Positions 41,655 to 50,953 of a stretch of DNA of 64,000 nt are shown here, piece after piece. Origin of the DNA: Pseudomonadota bacterium (GTDB lineage Bacteria > Pseudomonadota > Alphaproteobacteria > Rhizobiales > Beijerinckiaceae); the NCBI GenBank assembly GCA_020161975.1, contig JAIUNP010000002.1, positions 1 through 64,000 on the forward strand, in the 5' to 3' direction. The first letter of the stretch is position 1; every line of letters begins with the position of its first letter. Position numbers and translations under genes: made by a program. The notes under the pieces were generated by a model, which had not been told where the DNA came from, made no database searches, and was given only the letters and a program-made list of their open reading frames with translations.

Positions 41655-42977
41655 ATGACCGATCCGCAGAAAACCGATGCACCAGCGAATCCCGAGACCG
41701 AATACAAGGTCGAGCGGCCCAAGCCGAAGATGTCTCGTCCGCAAAAGATCGGCATGGGTGCCCTGCTGGCCGGGGCGAGCATTGCTGCAATTTGGACGAT
41801 TTGGCCCGCGACCCCGGCCATCCCGGAGGTCGAAACCTCGGCGGTAGAGGAGTTCCAGGATCAGGAAGGTGGTTCGCCGTTCGGATCCATCGAATCCGCG
41901 CCGAAGACAGATGGCGGCGATGGCTTCGCCAATATCGAGGGCGAACTTGCCGCTCAGCGTGAAACGCTGGAGAGCCGCAACGCTGCCCTGAAAGGGGAAG
42001 TCGAACGGCTGCAAAAGGAACTGTCCGACCTCGCCACCCGTGCAGATTCCGAAAAAGATGCAACGGCCAAGGAACTGGCTCTCGCTCTGGAAAAGGCTCA
42101 GGCCCAGAACCTTGCGCTGATCGAAGACATGCGCTCGCAGTTCGACCGTGAGATCGCTGCCTTGAAGGCCGAAGCCGACAGCGGGAGTGCGGTCGACGCC
42201 AAACGAGAAACCGAACTGGCTGCGAAACGCGCCGAGCGGGAAGAGCAGCTGGCCGCCCGGATCGCTTCGCCCTCTGTCGTCTATGATGGCGGCGACAAGT
42301 CCGGGGCAGGGGACGCTGGGATGGGCATGCCCGACGAGGCAACCTCGGGCTCGCGCGATGCGGCTGGCCGGGACTTCGTGCAGTCGGGCCGGGAGGCGAC
42401 CGAGGTTGAAGCAAGCCAGGTCATCGCCAACCCATCGAACACGGTGCTGCAGGGTACGATGATCGAAGCGACGCTTGAGAACGCCGTGGATTCGAGCCTG
42501 CCCGGGCAAATCACAGCCATCGTCACGCGGCCAGTCTGGTCTTTTGATCAGGCGCAGGTTCTCGTCCCTGCTGGTTCGCGGCTCTTTGGCGAGTACTCGT
42601 CCGAAGTCGCCATCGGTCAGGGCCGCATCCTCGTGGCCTGGACAAGGCTCGTGACGCCGGACGGTCAATCGGTGCAGATGGAAGCCTTCGGGGGTGATGC
42701 CCAAGGCCGGTCCGGCATCACCGGCAAGGTCAACAGCCGCTTTGCGCAGCGCTTCGGATCGGCTGCACTGATCTCGCTTCTGGGGGCCGCTCCGGCTGTT
42801 GCTGCCGCGAAATACACGACCGAAATCTCCTCTGACACCGCCGAAAACATTGGGCAGGATCTAAGTTCAGCCATGGGCTCTGCCGTCGAGGCTTACACGA
42901 GCCTGCCGCCGATCATCACCGTCGCCCCGGGCGCAGCAATCACCGTCATGGTCGACCGTGATCTGGAATTCTGGTGA
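41655..42977 (+). CDS. virB10: VirB10-like energy-sensing core protein
   Basis: 440 aa. Cytoplasmic N-terminus, one membrane segment (IGMGALLAGASIAAIWTIWP), a coiled-coil (about 85-200: ETLESRNAALKGEVERLQKE) and a C-terminal VirB10/TrbI domain with GTMIEATLENAVDSSLPGQI and AGSRLFGEYSSEVAIGQGRI. Spans both membranes and couples ATPase state to channel opening. Confidence 0.9.
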   Translation: MTDPQKTDAPANPETEYKVERPKPKMSRPQKIGMGALLAGASIAAIWTIWPATPAIPEVETSAVEEFQDQEGGSPFGSIESAPKTDGGDGFANIEGELAAQRETLESRNAALKGEVERLQKELSDLATRADSEKDATAKELALALEKAQAQNLALIEDMRSQFDREIAALKAEADSGSAVDAKRETELAAKRAEREEQLAARIASPSVVYDGGDKSGAGDAGMGMPDEATSGSRDAAGRDFVQSGREATEVEASQVIANPSNTVLQGTMIEATLENAVDSSLPGQITAIVTRPVWSFDQAQVLVPAGSRLFGEYSSEVAIGQGRILVAWTRLVTPDGQSVQMEAFGGDAQGRSGITGKVNSRFAQRFGSAALISLLGAAPAVAAAKYTTEISSDTAENIGQDLSSAMGSAVEAYTSLPPIITVAPGAAITVMVDRDLEFW

Positions 42978-42987
42978 GGACGCCTCA

Positions 42988-43974
42988 ATGATGGACGGAC
43001 AGCCTTCGTTCCTCGGCGCCTATCTCTCCTCTCTCGCGCCCATCTTGCAGCGCGAGGATCTGGTCGAGATCGCAATCAATCCTGACGGCAAGGTCTGGAT
43101 CGAGTGCAAGGGTGGCAGCCACATGGAGCTCGTTCCGGATCTGCAAATCGACCGGGTGCTCTCAGTGAACCTCGGGCAGGCCATCGCTTCATCCGTGGGA
43201 GTGCAGTTTTCTGACAAGAAGCCGACTGTGTCAGGGAAGATCACCTGGGGAGCCATGGCGATCCGGGCGCAGGTTGTGGCGCCACCCATCGTCGAAGGTG
43301 GAATGGCGATCACCCTGCGGCCGTTCAAAGTCGCGGCCGATACGCCAATCAAGCCAACCCTTCTTCACGGGTCGTTGATCGATCTGGATCATCGGAAGCG
43401 CGAGTTGGGAAAGGAAGTCCTGGCACTGGCCGAAGCAGGTGATGTCGAAGCCGCGATGCGGCTTTGCGTTCGCAAGCGGCTGAATGTGCTCATTTCTGGG
43501 GGCACTTCGACGGGCAAGACCACTTTTGCGCGGTCGTTATTGGGGATGGTTGATCCGGCTGAACGGCTGCTGACCATCGAAGATGCCTACGAGCTTTTCC
43601 CGATGCAGGCGAATGTAGTGGCATTGAAGGCGGACCGGAACGCACAAGGGGAGCGGACACCGGCGCGCCTCCTTGAGGCTTCGCTGCGAATGCGGCCTGA
43701 CCGGATCATCCTGGGTGAGTTGCGCGGTGAGGAGAGCCGAACGTTTCTGGAGGCGATCAATACCGGGCATGGTGGGTCGTTCACGACGATCCATGCCGAT
43801 AGCGCAAGGAAGGCCGTCGACCGACTGGCGATCATGGTGATGGCAGCCGGTCTCGGAATGGGGTTCGAGGAGGTGAAGCGATACTGCGTGGGGTCTGTTG
43901 ATTTGGTTGTGCAACTCGAAAGGCGGGGTGGCGTAAGAGGAGTGGCCGAAGTTTGGCTACCTTTTGCTTCGTAG
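42988..43974 (+). CDS. virB11: VirB11-like secretion ATPase
   Basis: 328 aa from ATG 42988 (MMDGQPSFLGAYLSSLAPIL) with GAGGA upstream. Walker A GGTSTGKTTFARSLL near residue 170, Asp box (LLTIEDAYEL) and Walker B-like RPDRIILGELRGEE, and the His box GHGGSFTTIHADS. Hexameric inner-membrane ATPase. Last gene of the virB operon in the window; no virD4 or relaxase gene follows. Confidence 0.93.
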   Translation: MMDGQPSFLGAYLSSLAPILQREDLVEIAINPDGKVWIECKGGSHMELVPDLQIDRVLSVNLGQAIASSVGVQFSDKKPTVSGKITWGAMAIRAQVVAPPIVEGGMAITLRPFKVAADTPIKPTLLHGSLIDLDHRKRELGKEVLALAEAGDVEAAMRLCVRKRLNVLISGGTSTGKTTFARSLLGMVDPAERLLTIEDAYELFPMQANVVALKADRNAQGERTPARLLEASLRMRPDRIILGELRGEESRTFLEAINTGHGGSFTTIHADSARKAVDRLAIMVMAAGLGMGFEEVKRYCVGSVDLVVQLERRGGVRGVAEVWLPFAS

Positions 43975-44261
43975 CATTGAGCGTCTTGTGGCGCGTTCTT
44001 CCTCGCTAAAATTGGATCCTGCGGCCAAGAGGCGAAAGCCATGGGCCGAGCTAGTAGATCATGCTTGGAACGTCACAAGGGGCGGAAAGCAGTCTGACGC
44101 AAGCGCGGCAGTGTGTTTGCAGTTTTCGTGGAAGCGGCCGTTGGGTCACACTGAGAAGAATGTGTCAGACTGACGCCACTCACCTTGTGGCTGGGTCACA
44201 GCCAAGCGGAATGCCTTTCCGATCCATCACCCCTGACGAGAGCCGAATTCTTGTCGCGGGA
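43975..44261. other. Non-coding junction between virB11 and the photosynthesis remnant
   Basis: No gene supported. pufB would be expected directly after pufQ but is absent, so a deletion or rearrangement end point lies here. Confidence 0.5.
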
Positions 44262-44483
44262 TTACCCACGGAAAGTCATCGGCGTGATCGCCGTTGAGTC
44301 CTTCCAGGCCCGCGTCAGCGGGTCGAGGCGCGGCTTCTTGGCGTGGATCACGGCCTCCCCGGTCCAGGCGACCAGCTGCACGGGCACAGCGATCATCAGG
44401 ATCAGGGCGAAATAGATCTTGAACTCGGCCCGCGGCACGCGCGTCACATGATGGCCGTGGCTGTTGACGGTCTGGTCCCTCAT
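44262..44483 (-). CDS. pufQ: PufQ-like bacteriochlorophyll biosynthesis protein
   Basis: 73 aa, apparently complete. One membrane segment ([20 protein letters not shown]) flanked by RVPRAEF and the conserved end [18 protein letters not shown], which matches PufQ of Rhodobacterales. The start overlaps the bchZ stop as ATGA, exactly as in photosynthesis gene clusters (bchZ-pufQ-pufBALM). PufQ is thought to support pigment-complex formation. With no pufBALM following and bchZ broken, it is probably a non-functional relic. Confidence 0.8.
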   Translation of the reverse strand: MRDQTVNSHGHHVTRVPRAEFKIYFALILMIAVPVQLVAWTGEAVIHAKKPRLDPLTRAWKDSTAITPMTFRG

Positions 44484-44865
44484 GTCATCTCTCCTGTGTT
44501 GCGGACGGCTTCTGCACCGGGCAGTGCCTCCACGGTTTCACGCACGACCCGTTCGGCCCCGGAATCGAGCGCAGCCTTCTCGGCCGCGTCCCGCAGGGAC
44601 CGCGCAGCACTGATCCGGGTCAGGATCGGGTGGCGGTTGACGATCCGGTCAAGCGCCTCCTGCGCATCGACATCCCAGGGGAAATCGCGCCGCAGGGTCG
44701 TCGGAGTCGCTGCGGCCGAGTCCATTTCGGTGCCCAGCGGCAGAATGTGAAACAGGGCGTCGAACAGGCTGTTGCAAACCTCCTGCAGCAGCCAGACCGC
44801 CCCGCCGTACCCATCACGGGGCTGCCGGTGTGACGGCGGATCGCGCTGGCAGAACTTCTTCTCAC
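44480..44865 (-). pseudogene. bchZ: 3' fragment of bchZ (chlorophyllide reductase subunit Z)
   Basis: Reads as the C-terminal end of Bch[13 protein letters not shown], then, after a one-base shift, [20 protein letters not shown] and [10 protein letters not shown], and the terminal domain [20 protein letters not shown]...[21 protein letters not shown] single missing base near 44808-44812 causes the frameshift. The 5' four-fifths of the gene are missing, and homology seems to start near 44865. Upstream, 44866-45017 holds an unidentified open stretch. Confidence 0.78.
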
Positions 44866-45038
44866 ATTTTTGAGGTCTGCAACGCCCTCCCGCGGCATTC
44901 TGGTCAGGTGATCTTCAGCATTGGCAAACGTGTATCCCAGATCGATTTTTGGGTACTGTTCAATGGCGGCGTTGTCGATCCGCACACTTGCGACTAGGTT
45001 GAGGTCATGCCGAAGCTTTGCTGACAGGACTCATTAAC

Positions 45039-45911
45039 ATGACCGGAACGATCGCAAACCTCGATATTCAGATGACAGAGGTCTTGCGAGATCTTCGTGC
45101 CTTGGGATTTACTGACTACGAGGCGAAGGTTTATATTCAGCTACTACGTCAAAGCCCGGCCACTGCCTATGAAGTATCAAAGAATGCCGGGGTTCCGCGG
45201 CCCAATACCTACAACGCGCTCGAAAGTCTTGCCCAGCGAGGAGCTGTTCTGCCGGTAAGCGAGAGTCCGGCGCGCTACGTCGCGGCGCCCCCCGACCAGT
45301 TGCTGAACGAGCTGACGCGGCGGACGACCGCGCTTGCCGACCGGGTCTCGGCGCGGCTGGCGGCGATGGTCTGGCCGGTGGAGGATCAGCATGTCTGGAC
45401 TCTGGCAGGCGAAGACCAGGTGCATGCCAAGATCGATGCGCTGATCGACGAGACCGAGCACAGCCTGATGATCAAGGCGGCCTCGGATATCCTGTCGCGC
45501 CATAAGCCGGCGCTGCAGCGCGCGGGCGAGCGGGGTGTTGAAATGCTGGTTGTGCTGTTCGGGCAGGATGCCGACGAGTTCCGGTTTGGCAACCATTGCA
45601 AGGTCTATATCCACGAGGGCAACGGCGTGCGGATGGGCACGGCTGACAACCTGTTCACCATTGCGGTCGATAATGAAGAGATGCTGACCGCGACGATCCA
45701 GAGTCAGGTCGTGGCCGTGCACACCCGCAATGGCCCGATCGTAACGATGGCGGAATCTTTGATCCGGCATGATTTTTACATGGCCGAGATCTTTGCCCGG
45801 TTCGGGGATGAGATCAATGCGGCGTTCGGGCCCTATCTGCGCGATCTGCGACTTTCGTGCTTCACGCCTGAGCAGGCCGAAAGTTTCAAGCGGAAGACCG
45901 GTCTGCAATAG
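45039..45911 (+). CDS. TrmB-like transcriptional regulator
   Basis: 290 aa from ATG 45039 with AGGA upstream; an in-frame TTG at 45018 is less likely. N-terminal winged helix (about 10-80: LGFTDYEAKVYIQLLRQSPA, AYEVSKNAGVPRPNTYNALE, SLAQRGAVLPVSE) of the TrmB/Fe-dependent family, then a C-terminal ligand-sensing domain with PLD-like features (DETEHSLMIKAASDILSRHK). By position it is the likely regulator of the adjoining catabolic island, and the shared palindromes at 50859, 60647 and 61828 are its candidate operators. Its ligand is unknown. Convergent with the acyl-CoA synthetase gene. Confidence 0.8.
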   Translation: MTGTIANLDIQMTEVLRDLRALGFTDYEAKVYIQLLRQSPATAYEVSKNAGVPRPNTYNALESLAQRGAVLPVSESPARYVAAPPDQLLNELTRRTTALADRVSARLAAMVWPVEDQHVWTLAGEDQVHAKIDALIDETEHSLMIKAASDILSRHKPALQRAGERGVEMLVVLFGQDADEFRFGNHCKVYIHEGNGVRMGTADNLFTIAVDNEEMLTATIQSQVVAVHTRNGPIVTMAESLIRHDFYMAEIFARFGDEINAAFGPYLRDLRLSCFTPEQAESFKRKTGLQ

Positions 45912-45937
45912 GGGCGGGATGCCCCGCCCCATTGCAA
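45904..45937. terminator. Bidirectional terminator between regulator and acyl-CoA synthetase
   Basis: GGGGCGGG (45911-45918) / CCCGCCCC (45923-45930), extended by TGCAAT/ATTGCA with one bulge, between convergent genes. Confidence 0.6.
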
Positions 45938-45941
45938 CGCG

Positions 45942-48128
45942 TCAGGCCCGATTTCCAAGCCGCTTTTCCAGATGGGCCACCACTGCCAGGGCGCCCGCCA
46001 TTGCGGGGATCTCGTCAAAGACCGGAATTCCCAGAAGCCGCGCCTTTTCGCGGTAGATGCGGCGCTTGTCCTCCAGTTCGGGCGAGCCGTCCGACCGCAG
46101 GGCCAGCGCGAAATGCGCCACACCGGGGAACTTGCGCAGCCGGTCCTCGATCACCGCGAACAGATTGCCGATGGGATCGACGGCACCCCGCCCGACAAAG
46201 GCCGCGAGGTTCAAATGCATCGCGACGGCCTCGGTGCCCGCCCCTGCGAGAACGTGATCTAGGATTTCGCCTGCGATCCAGCCATCTTTTTCCTGCAGGG
46301 TGCGGACAGGGGTGTCGATTGGGTTCAGGACGCTGGTGCCGGGTGGCAAGTTCATCGCCTCGAGCGGGGTCAGAATGTCCGGACCGAAGGGGGCGACTGT
46401 CAGGCCGTTCTTTGCGAACACGTCGGTGCCGAGCACGCTCGATCCGCCGCCATTGCCGAAGAGCACGACTTTCTGGGTGGGCTTTTCCGGCCGCAGGTCG
46501 AACGACTGCAGCGCCAGAAGCGCGTCGATGAATTCGTCGACCGAGGTCACGAGAGCGACCGGAAGCTGAGCGGCCAGTGCATCCCAGGCCCGGTCGTCTC
46601 CCGCCAGGGCGCCGGTGTGCGATGCGGCGGCGGCGCGGCCCAGTGCGCTGCGGCCGCCCTTCAGGATGACCACAGGTTTTGGCGCGGGGTGGTTGCGCAA
46701 CAGATCGAAGAACGCCCGGCCTTCGCGCACATCCTCGATATAAAGACCCACTGCCTTTGTCTGCGGATCGGCGAAGAAGTAGTTGACCAGTTCATGCGGC
46801 GTCACATCGGCGCTGTTGCCGATGGTGACCAGTCCCGAGAAGCGCAGGCCTCGCCACTGGCCGCGCTTGATGATGTCGGTCGAGAGCCCCCCCGACTGCG
46901 ACACGATGCCGATGTTGCCGGTGTCGCGGGGCGCGCCCACCGGGAAGGTCAGCCCGCCGCGCGGCGAATAGGTGCCAAGGCAGTTCGGGCCCAGAACCCG
47001 CACGCCGGCTGTTGCCGCCTTGCGCACCAGATCATCCTGCAGGTCGCGGCCTTCTTCCAGCTCGCCAAAGCCCGACGAGATCACCTGCGCGATCTTCAAC
47101 CGGCCGGCAGCGGCCGCGATCACATCGGGAATGCGCGCGGCCCCGATGGCGACATAGGCATAATCTACCGGTTCCGGCGCTTCGGCAATGGACGGGTAAG
47201 CTGGCAATCCCTCGATCTCGGTTGCCTGCGGATGGATAGGATAGATCTGTCCGGCATAACCGAAGTCTTTGAGCCGGCGGATGAAGGTGTTCGCGATTGC
47301 GATCTCTTTGGTCGAGGCCCCTAGCACCGCGATGGTCTTCGGCTCGAAAAGGGGGCGGAATTCCTCGAGCGGATCGCGCGCCGTGTGCGCAGATCTCGGG
47401 GCAGGCGTGCCAGCCAGGATGAACCGCGCATCCACCGCAATGGCGCCATGGGCCGAGACGATCACTGGATTGAGGTCGGCCTCGGCAATGTCGTCGGCCA
47501 GCGTCATCAGCAAACCGCTCGGCCCGCCGATGGCGACCATTGCATCCACGAGGGCCTCTTCGTCCACCGCCGCCTCGCCACGCGCGCCTTGCAGGAGCGC
47601 CCGCCCCTTTAGCTCGGCCAGCATCTCTTTCGCCTCGGTGCGGCTGATCGGGCAGATGCGGAAGGACACGTCCTTGAGTACTTCGACAAAGATCCCCCCG
47701 AGCCCGACCATCATCATCGGGCCGAACTGCGGGTCGCGGTAGCCTCCGATGACCACCTCGCGGCCCTGGGGGACCATCTCTTCGACGAGCCAGCCGTCGA
47801 TCTTGGCCGCAGCGATCTTGGGTTTTCGCGACATCTCGGCAATCGCGTCAGCCACCGCCGCGCCGTCGGCCAGATTGAGCGCCACGCCCCCCGCATCGGA
47901 CTTGTGAAGGATCTCGGGAGAAACGACCTTGACGACGAAGGGGGCCGTCAGGCCTGCGGCACGCGCGCTGCCCTCACCGGGCGAGGTCACCACGACGGAG
48001 CGGGGTGCCCGGATGCCGAAATGGGCGAGCAGCGCCTTGCCGGTTGCTTCGTCCAGAGCCTCGCGGCATTCGGCGCGGGCGCGGGCGATGATCTGGGCGG
48101 GACTGTTGGATTGGGTGTTCATAGCCAT
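45942..48128 (-). CDS. NDP-forming acyl-CoA synthetase (ADP-forming acetyl-CoA synthetase family)
   Basis: 728 aa. An ATP-grasp domain comes first (about 1-240: TAPFVVKVVSPEILHKSDAG, EEMVPQGREVVIGGYRDPQF). CoA-binding (FEPKTIAVLGASTKEIAIAN) and succinyl-CoA ligase-like domains follow (IGIVSQSGGLSTDII; ASHTGALAGDD with the phosphorylated His near 505). All domains are in one chain, in the order ATP-grasp then CoA-ligase. Activates a carboxylic acid to its CoA thioester at the cost of one ATP. Third gene of the leftward operon that starts at 50756. The substrate is unknown; likely the acid imported by the Tct transporter. Confidence 0.85.
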   Translation of the reverse strand: MAMNTQSNSPAQIIARARAECREALDEATGKALLAHFGIRAPRSVVVTSPGEGSARAAGLTAPFVVKVVSPEILHKSDAGGVALNLADGAAVADAIAEMSRKPKIAAAKIDGWLVEEMVPQGREVVIGGYRDPQFGPMMMVGLGGIFVEVLKDVSFRICPISRTEAKEMLAELKGRALLQGARGEAAVDEEALVDAMVAIGGPSGLLMTLADDIAEADLNPVIVSAHGAIAVDARFILAGTPAPRSAHTARDPLEEFRPLFEPKTIAVLGASTKEIAIANTFIRRLKDFGYAGQIYPIHPQATEIEGLPAYPSIAEAPEPVDYAYVAIGAARIPDVIAAAAGRLKIAQVISSGFGELEEGRDLQDDLVRKAATAGVRVLGPNCLGTYSPRGGLTFPVGAPRDTGNIGIVSQSGGLSTDIIKRGQWRGLRFSGLVTIGNSADVTPHELVNYFFADPQTKAVGLYIEDVREGRAFFDLLRNHPAPKPVVILKGGRSALGRAAAASHTGALAGDDRAWDALAAQLPVALVTSVDEFIDALLALQSFDLRPEKPTQKVVLFGNGGGSSVLGTDVFAKNGLTVAPFGPDILTPLEAMNLPPGTSVLNPIDTPVRTLQEKDGWIAGEILDHVLAGAGTEAVAMHLNLAAFVGRGAVDPIGNLFAVIEDRLRKFPGVAHFALALRSDGSPELEDKRRIYREKARLLGIPVFDEIPAMAGALAVVAHLEKRLGNRA

Positions 48129-48132
48129 CTCC

Positions 48133-49668
48133 TCAGAAGCTGGTCGGCCAGGTGCGCATCAGGTGCTGGCCCACGCCCCCCGTCCGCCGCCGCTGCTGGA
48201 TCTCTAGCATCCGGATCAGATAGGCACGCGTTTCCTGCGGTTTGATCACGTCATGCGCCGAGAAGATCGTCGCCATGTCCCAGATCTCGAGGTCCTTCTG
48301 GATCTCGCCAAGAGCGGCCTCGAACCCCTCGTCGCCGGCCTTCAGGTTGTGGACGATGGTGGTGGCGAACACCGGGTCCATGAACGAGACTTCCGCCATC
48401 GGCCAGGCGACGATCGCGTCGTTGTGCGCCCCGCCGCCCATCGCGACATAGGCCCGGCCGTAAGCCTTGCGGCAGATGACCGTGACTTGCGGCACCGTCG
48501 TCATGCAGGTGGCGTTCATGAAGTTCATGATGTGCCCGGGCGCGCCACGCCGCTCCGCATCTGTGCCGACGACGAAACCGGGGGTGTCCATCAGCCGGAC
48601 CAGCGGGATGTTGAAACTATCGCACAGCACGGTGAAGTCGATGATCTTGCGGCAGGCTTCGGCCGACAACGCGCCGCCGCCGACCTGCGGGTTGTTGGCG
48701 ATGACACCCACGACCTTGCCATCGAGCCGCGCCAGCGCCACCACGGCAGAGCGGCCGAACCGCGCCTTCAGCTCGAAGATGCTACCGGTGTCGAATATCA
48801 CCTCCATGACCTTTTTCATGGAATAAACCTGCGTGCGCTTTTCCGGCACGATGTCGAGGATGCGTTCCTGTTCGGCACCCGAGCTTTCGGGCACCGCCGC
48901 CGCCGGGGGCAGCTGGCCGTTGTGCGAGGGCATGTAGGACAGGAAATGCCGGATTGCCGCCATCGCCTCTTCGTCGGTGTCGACGAAGTGGTCGATCAGA
49001 CCGGTCTGTTCGGCGTGCAGACGCCAGCCGCCGAGGTCTTCCAGATCGACCTTTTCCCCGATCGCCATCGACACCAGCCGCGGGCTGGAGACGGACATGA
49101 TCGAGCCCTTGCGCATCACCGCAAAGTCGGAGCAGCAGCACAGCCAGGCGGACGAGCCGAACGAGGTGCCGAGGGCCGCCGCGGCCCAGGGCGTGTCACG
49201 CATGCGGCGGAACTGGCTGGTGTCGTTGCCCAGCATGGTGCCCATTCCCTTGGACCCCATCGCATCGGGCAGGCGGGCCCCCGTGGACTCGCCGACATGC
49301 ACGAAGGGCATTCCGCGTTCGGTCACCGTTTTGCGGATGTAGCCGATCTTCTTGGAGTTGGTCGAACCGGTCGAGGCACCCTTGACGGTGAAGTCGTTCA
49401 CGACAACGCCGACGTCGCGGCCGTCGATCTTGCCGAAGCCGGTGATCTTGCCGTCGCGGGGGGTGCGGGCCCCTTCGGCCGCCGAATAGCTGGAGGCACC
49501 GAGAAGCCCAGTTTCAAAGAAACTGCCCGGATCGACCAGCGCGGACAGCCGCTCTTCTGCGTTCAGCTGGCCCTGTTCACGCCGTTGGGCCAGCTTCTTT
49601 TCGCCGCCCATCGCCGAGGCCGCGGCGCGCCGTTTGTCCAGCGCCGCCAGAATCTCTTCGTGTGCCAT
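48133..49668 (-). CDS. Acyl-CoA carboxylase, carboxyltransferase subunit
   Basis: 511 aa. Two carboxyltransferase (crotonase-fold) halves are visible: N-terminal GRDVGVVVNDFTVKGASTGS and MPFVHVGESTGARLPDAMGS, C-terminal VGVIANNPQVGGGALSAEAC and LVRLMDTPGFVVGTDAERRG. Same size class and layout as propionyl-, methylcrotonyl- and YngE-type subunits. The partner biotin carboxylase and BCCP are encoded at 58984-60589. It transfers carboxylate from biotin to an acyl-CoA. Start overlaps the upstream stop (TGATG). Confidence 0.88.
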   Translation of the reverse strand: MAHEEILAALDKRRAAASAMGGEKKLAQRREQGQLNAEERLSALVDPGSFFETGLLGASSYSAAEGARTPRDGKITGFGKIDGRDVGVVVNDFTVKGASTGSTNSKKIGYIRKTVTERGMPFVHVGESTGARLPDAMGSKGMGTMLGNDTSQFRRMRDTPWAAAALGTSFGSSAWLCCCSDFAVMRKGSIMSVSSPRLVSMAIGEKVDLEDLGGWRLHAEQTGLIDHFVDTDEEAMAAIRHFLSYMPSHNGQLPPAAAVPESSGAEQERILDIVPEKRTQVYSMKKVMEVIFDTGSIFELKARFGRSAVVALARLDGKVVGVIANNPQVGGGALSAEACRKIIDFTVLCDSFNIPLVRLMDTPGFVVGTDAERRGAPGHIMNFMNATCMTTVPQVTVICRKAYGRAYVAMGGGAHNDAIVAWPMAEVSFMDPVFATTIVHNLKAGDEGFEAALGEIQKDLEIWDMATIFSAHDVIKPQETRAYLIRMLEIQQRRRTGGVGQHLMRTWPTSF

Positions 49669-50756
49669 CAGGTTCTCCCTTGAGATGTGTAGTCGACCCG
49701 CTCTGCGGTCATCCGGTTCAGCGTTTCGCGGTTGAGCCGGGGGCTGTAGCCTGCGGCCAGATCAATCGCGCCATTCGCAAACTGCAGCGGATTCTCGAAA
49801 ATCCGCTCTTTGGCCTTGATGAAGCCGTTGAATTCACCGGCATTGCGGATGGTTGTTCTGGCGACGCAGGCCTCCATCCAGGCGTGGATTTCGGATCCGA
49901 GCCCGTCGCCCAGCACCGGCTCCATGCCATGCGCGCGCACGGCGTCGAGGCCGTCTTTCAACCGGCCCAGGCCACCGAAGCGTTTCAGCTTCAGCTTGCA
50001 GAAGCCGACACCCGGCATCGCACCGGCGCGTTCGATGTCGGCCAGCGAGCAGATCGGCTCGTCCAGCATCAGCGGCACGGTCGACACTCCGGCGACCGCG
50101 CCATTGGCGTCCCAGTCGTCGGCGTCGCAGGGCTGCTCGAACAGCTCGATGCCTTCGGGGTTCAGGGCGGCGGCAAAGCGCATGCCCTGCTCGCGGCTGT
50201 AGGCGCGGTTGGCGTCAAGCCGCAGGCTGGCGCGGCCCTGCACTGCGTCCTGGATCCAGCGGACCCGGGACAGGTCCGCATCGACATCCTTGCCGACCTT
50301 GACCTTGAAGGTGCGAAAACCTTGGGCGAGCCAGCTTTCGACTTCTGCACCGATCTTGCCCTCTTCGGTTTCGTTGACCGGGGTCAGAAGCGGCAGGGCG
50401 ATTGTTTCCGAGATCGTCAGCAGGGGATCGCGACCGAGATGTTCGAGCGCCGTGACGAGGGCCGTGCTTGCCACCTTGCTTTGCTCGAACTCGGCGAGCG
50501 TGGCCGCGATGGCCTCTGCCGGTTCGGCGCCGATGGCGGCGCGCAAGTGGCGGTCGAGGAAGGCCCAGCCATCCTGCCGCGTTTCGCTGCTCGATCCGGG
50601 CGAGATATGCGCGTCGGCGAAACCAGTTCTGCCTTCATCATCCTCGACTTCGACCAGGAAGGGCTCGAACGTCTCGAATGTGCGATACGACAGGCGGTAA
50701 GGCCGGATCAGCGGCAGGTGCAGCCGTCTGAGAGTGATCTTCCGAATCGTCGCCAT
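49668..50756 (-). CDS. Enolase-superfamily enzyme (muconate cycloisomerase-like)
   Basis: 362 aa from ATG 50756 (MATIRKITLRRLHLPLIRPY). Capping domain, then a barrel with TFKVKVGKD (K-x-K catalytic pair), metal ligands in RLDANRAYS, ELFEQPCD and LMLDEPICS, and KLKLKRFGG on a later strand. This is the muconate-lactonizing subgroup, which covers cycloisomerases, epimerases and syn-dehydratases. The substrate cannot be read from the sequence. First gene of the leftward operon, divergent from tctC. Confidence 0.82.
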   Translation of the reverse strand: MATIRKITLRRLHLPLIRPYRLSYRTFETFEPFLVEVEDDEGRTGFADAHISPGSSSETRQDGWAFLDRHLRAAIGAEPAEAIAATLAEFEQSKVASTALVTALEHLGRDPLLTISETIALPLLTPVNETEEGKIGAEVESWLAQGFRTFKVKVGKDVDADLSRVRWIQDAVQGRASLRLDANRAYSREQGMRFAAALNPEGIELFEQPCDADDWDANGAVAGVSTVPLMLDEPICSLADIERAGAMPGVGFCKLKLKRFGGLGRLKDGLDAVRAHGMEPVLGDGLGSEIHAWMEACVARTTIRNAGEFNGFIKAKERIFENPLQFANGAIDLAAGYSPRLNRETLNRMTAERVDYTSQGRT

Positions 50757-50858
50757 CCTGTTCTCCATGACTCCGTGCAGACCTGGATTTCCGTTGCATC
50801 TTCCGGCGTCAGGCAAGGAAAACGGGTGCTTGATGCCGTGAAACACTCAGGAAAAATA

Positions 50859-50891
50859 GTAGTTGCTTAAGCGACTACGCTTACCTAGTCT
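50859..50891 (+). promoter_or_regulatory. Palindromic operator 1 with overlapping tctC promoter
   Basis: GTAGTTGC-TTAA-GCGACTAC (50859-50878) lies between divergent operons. TTGCTT (50863-50868), a 17-bp spacer and TAGTCT (50886-50891) make a rightward promoter whose -35 is inside the operator. It shares TAGTAGTTGC...ACTACG with sites at 60647 and 61828. Confidence 0.65.
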
Positions 50892-50953
50892 TTGCCATGC
50901 GGTCGCCGCCAATGCAACAGCGATCTGCCGCAACACCAACGGGAGGAGAGACG

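Noticed and set aside
44620-44985. 121-codon minus-strand frame as a gene in its own right
   Set aside because: Its second half is the frameshifted bchZ piece ([12 protein letters not shown]); the first 40 residues have no recognisable family.
48253-49683. 476-codon plus-strand open frame opposite the carboxyltransferase gene
   Set aside because: Shadow frame rich in Arg, His and Gly; the opposite strand has all carboxyltransferase motifs.
49662-50870. 402-codon plus-strand open frame opposite the enolase-superfamily gene
   Set aside because: Shadow frame; runs through the operator and promoter of the divergent operons.
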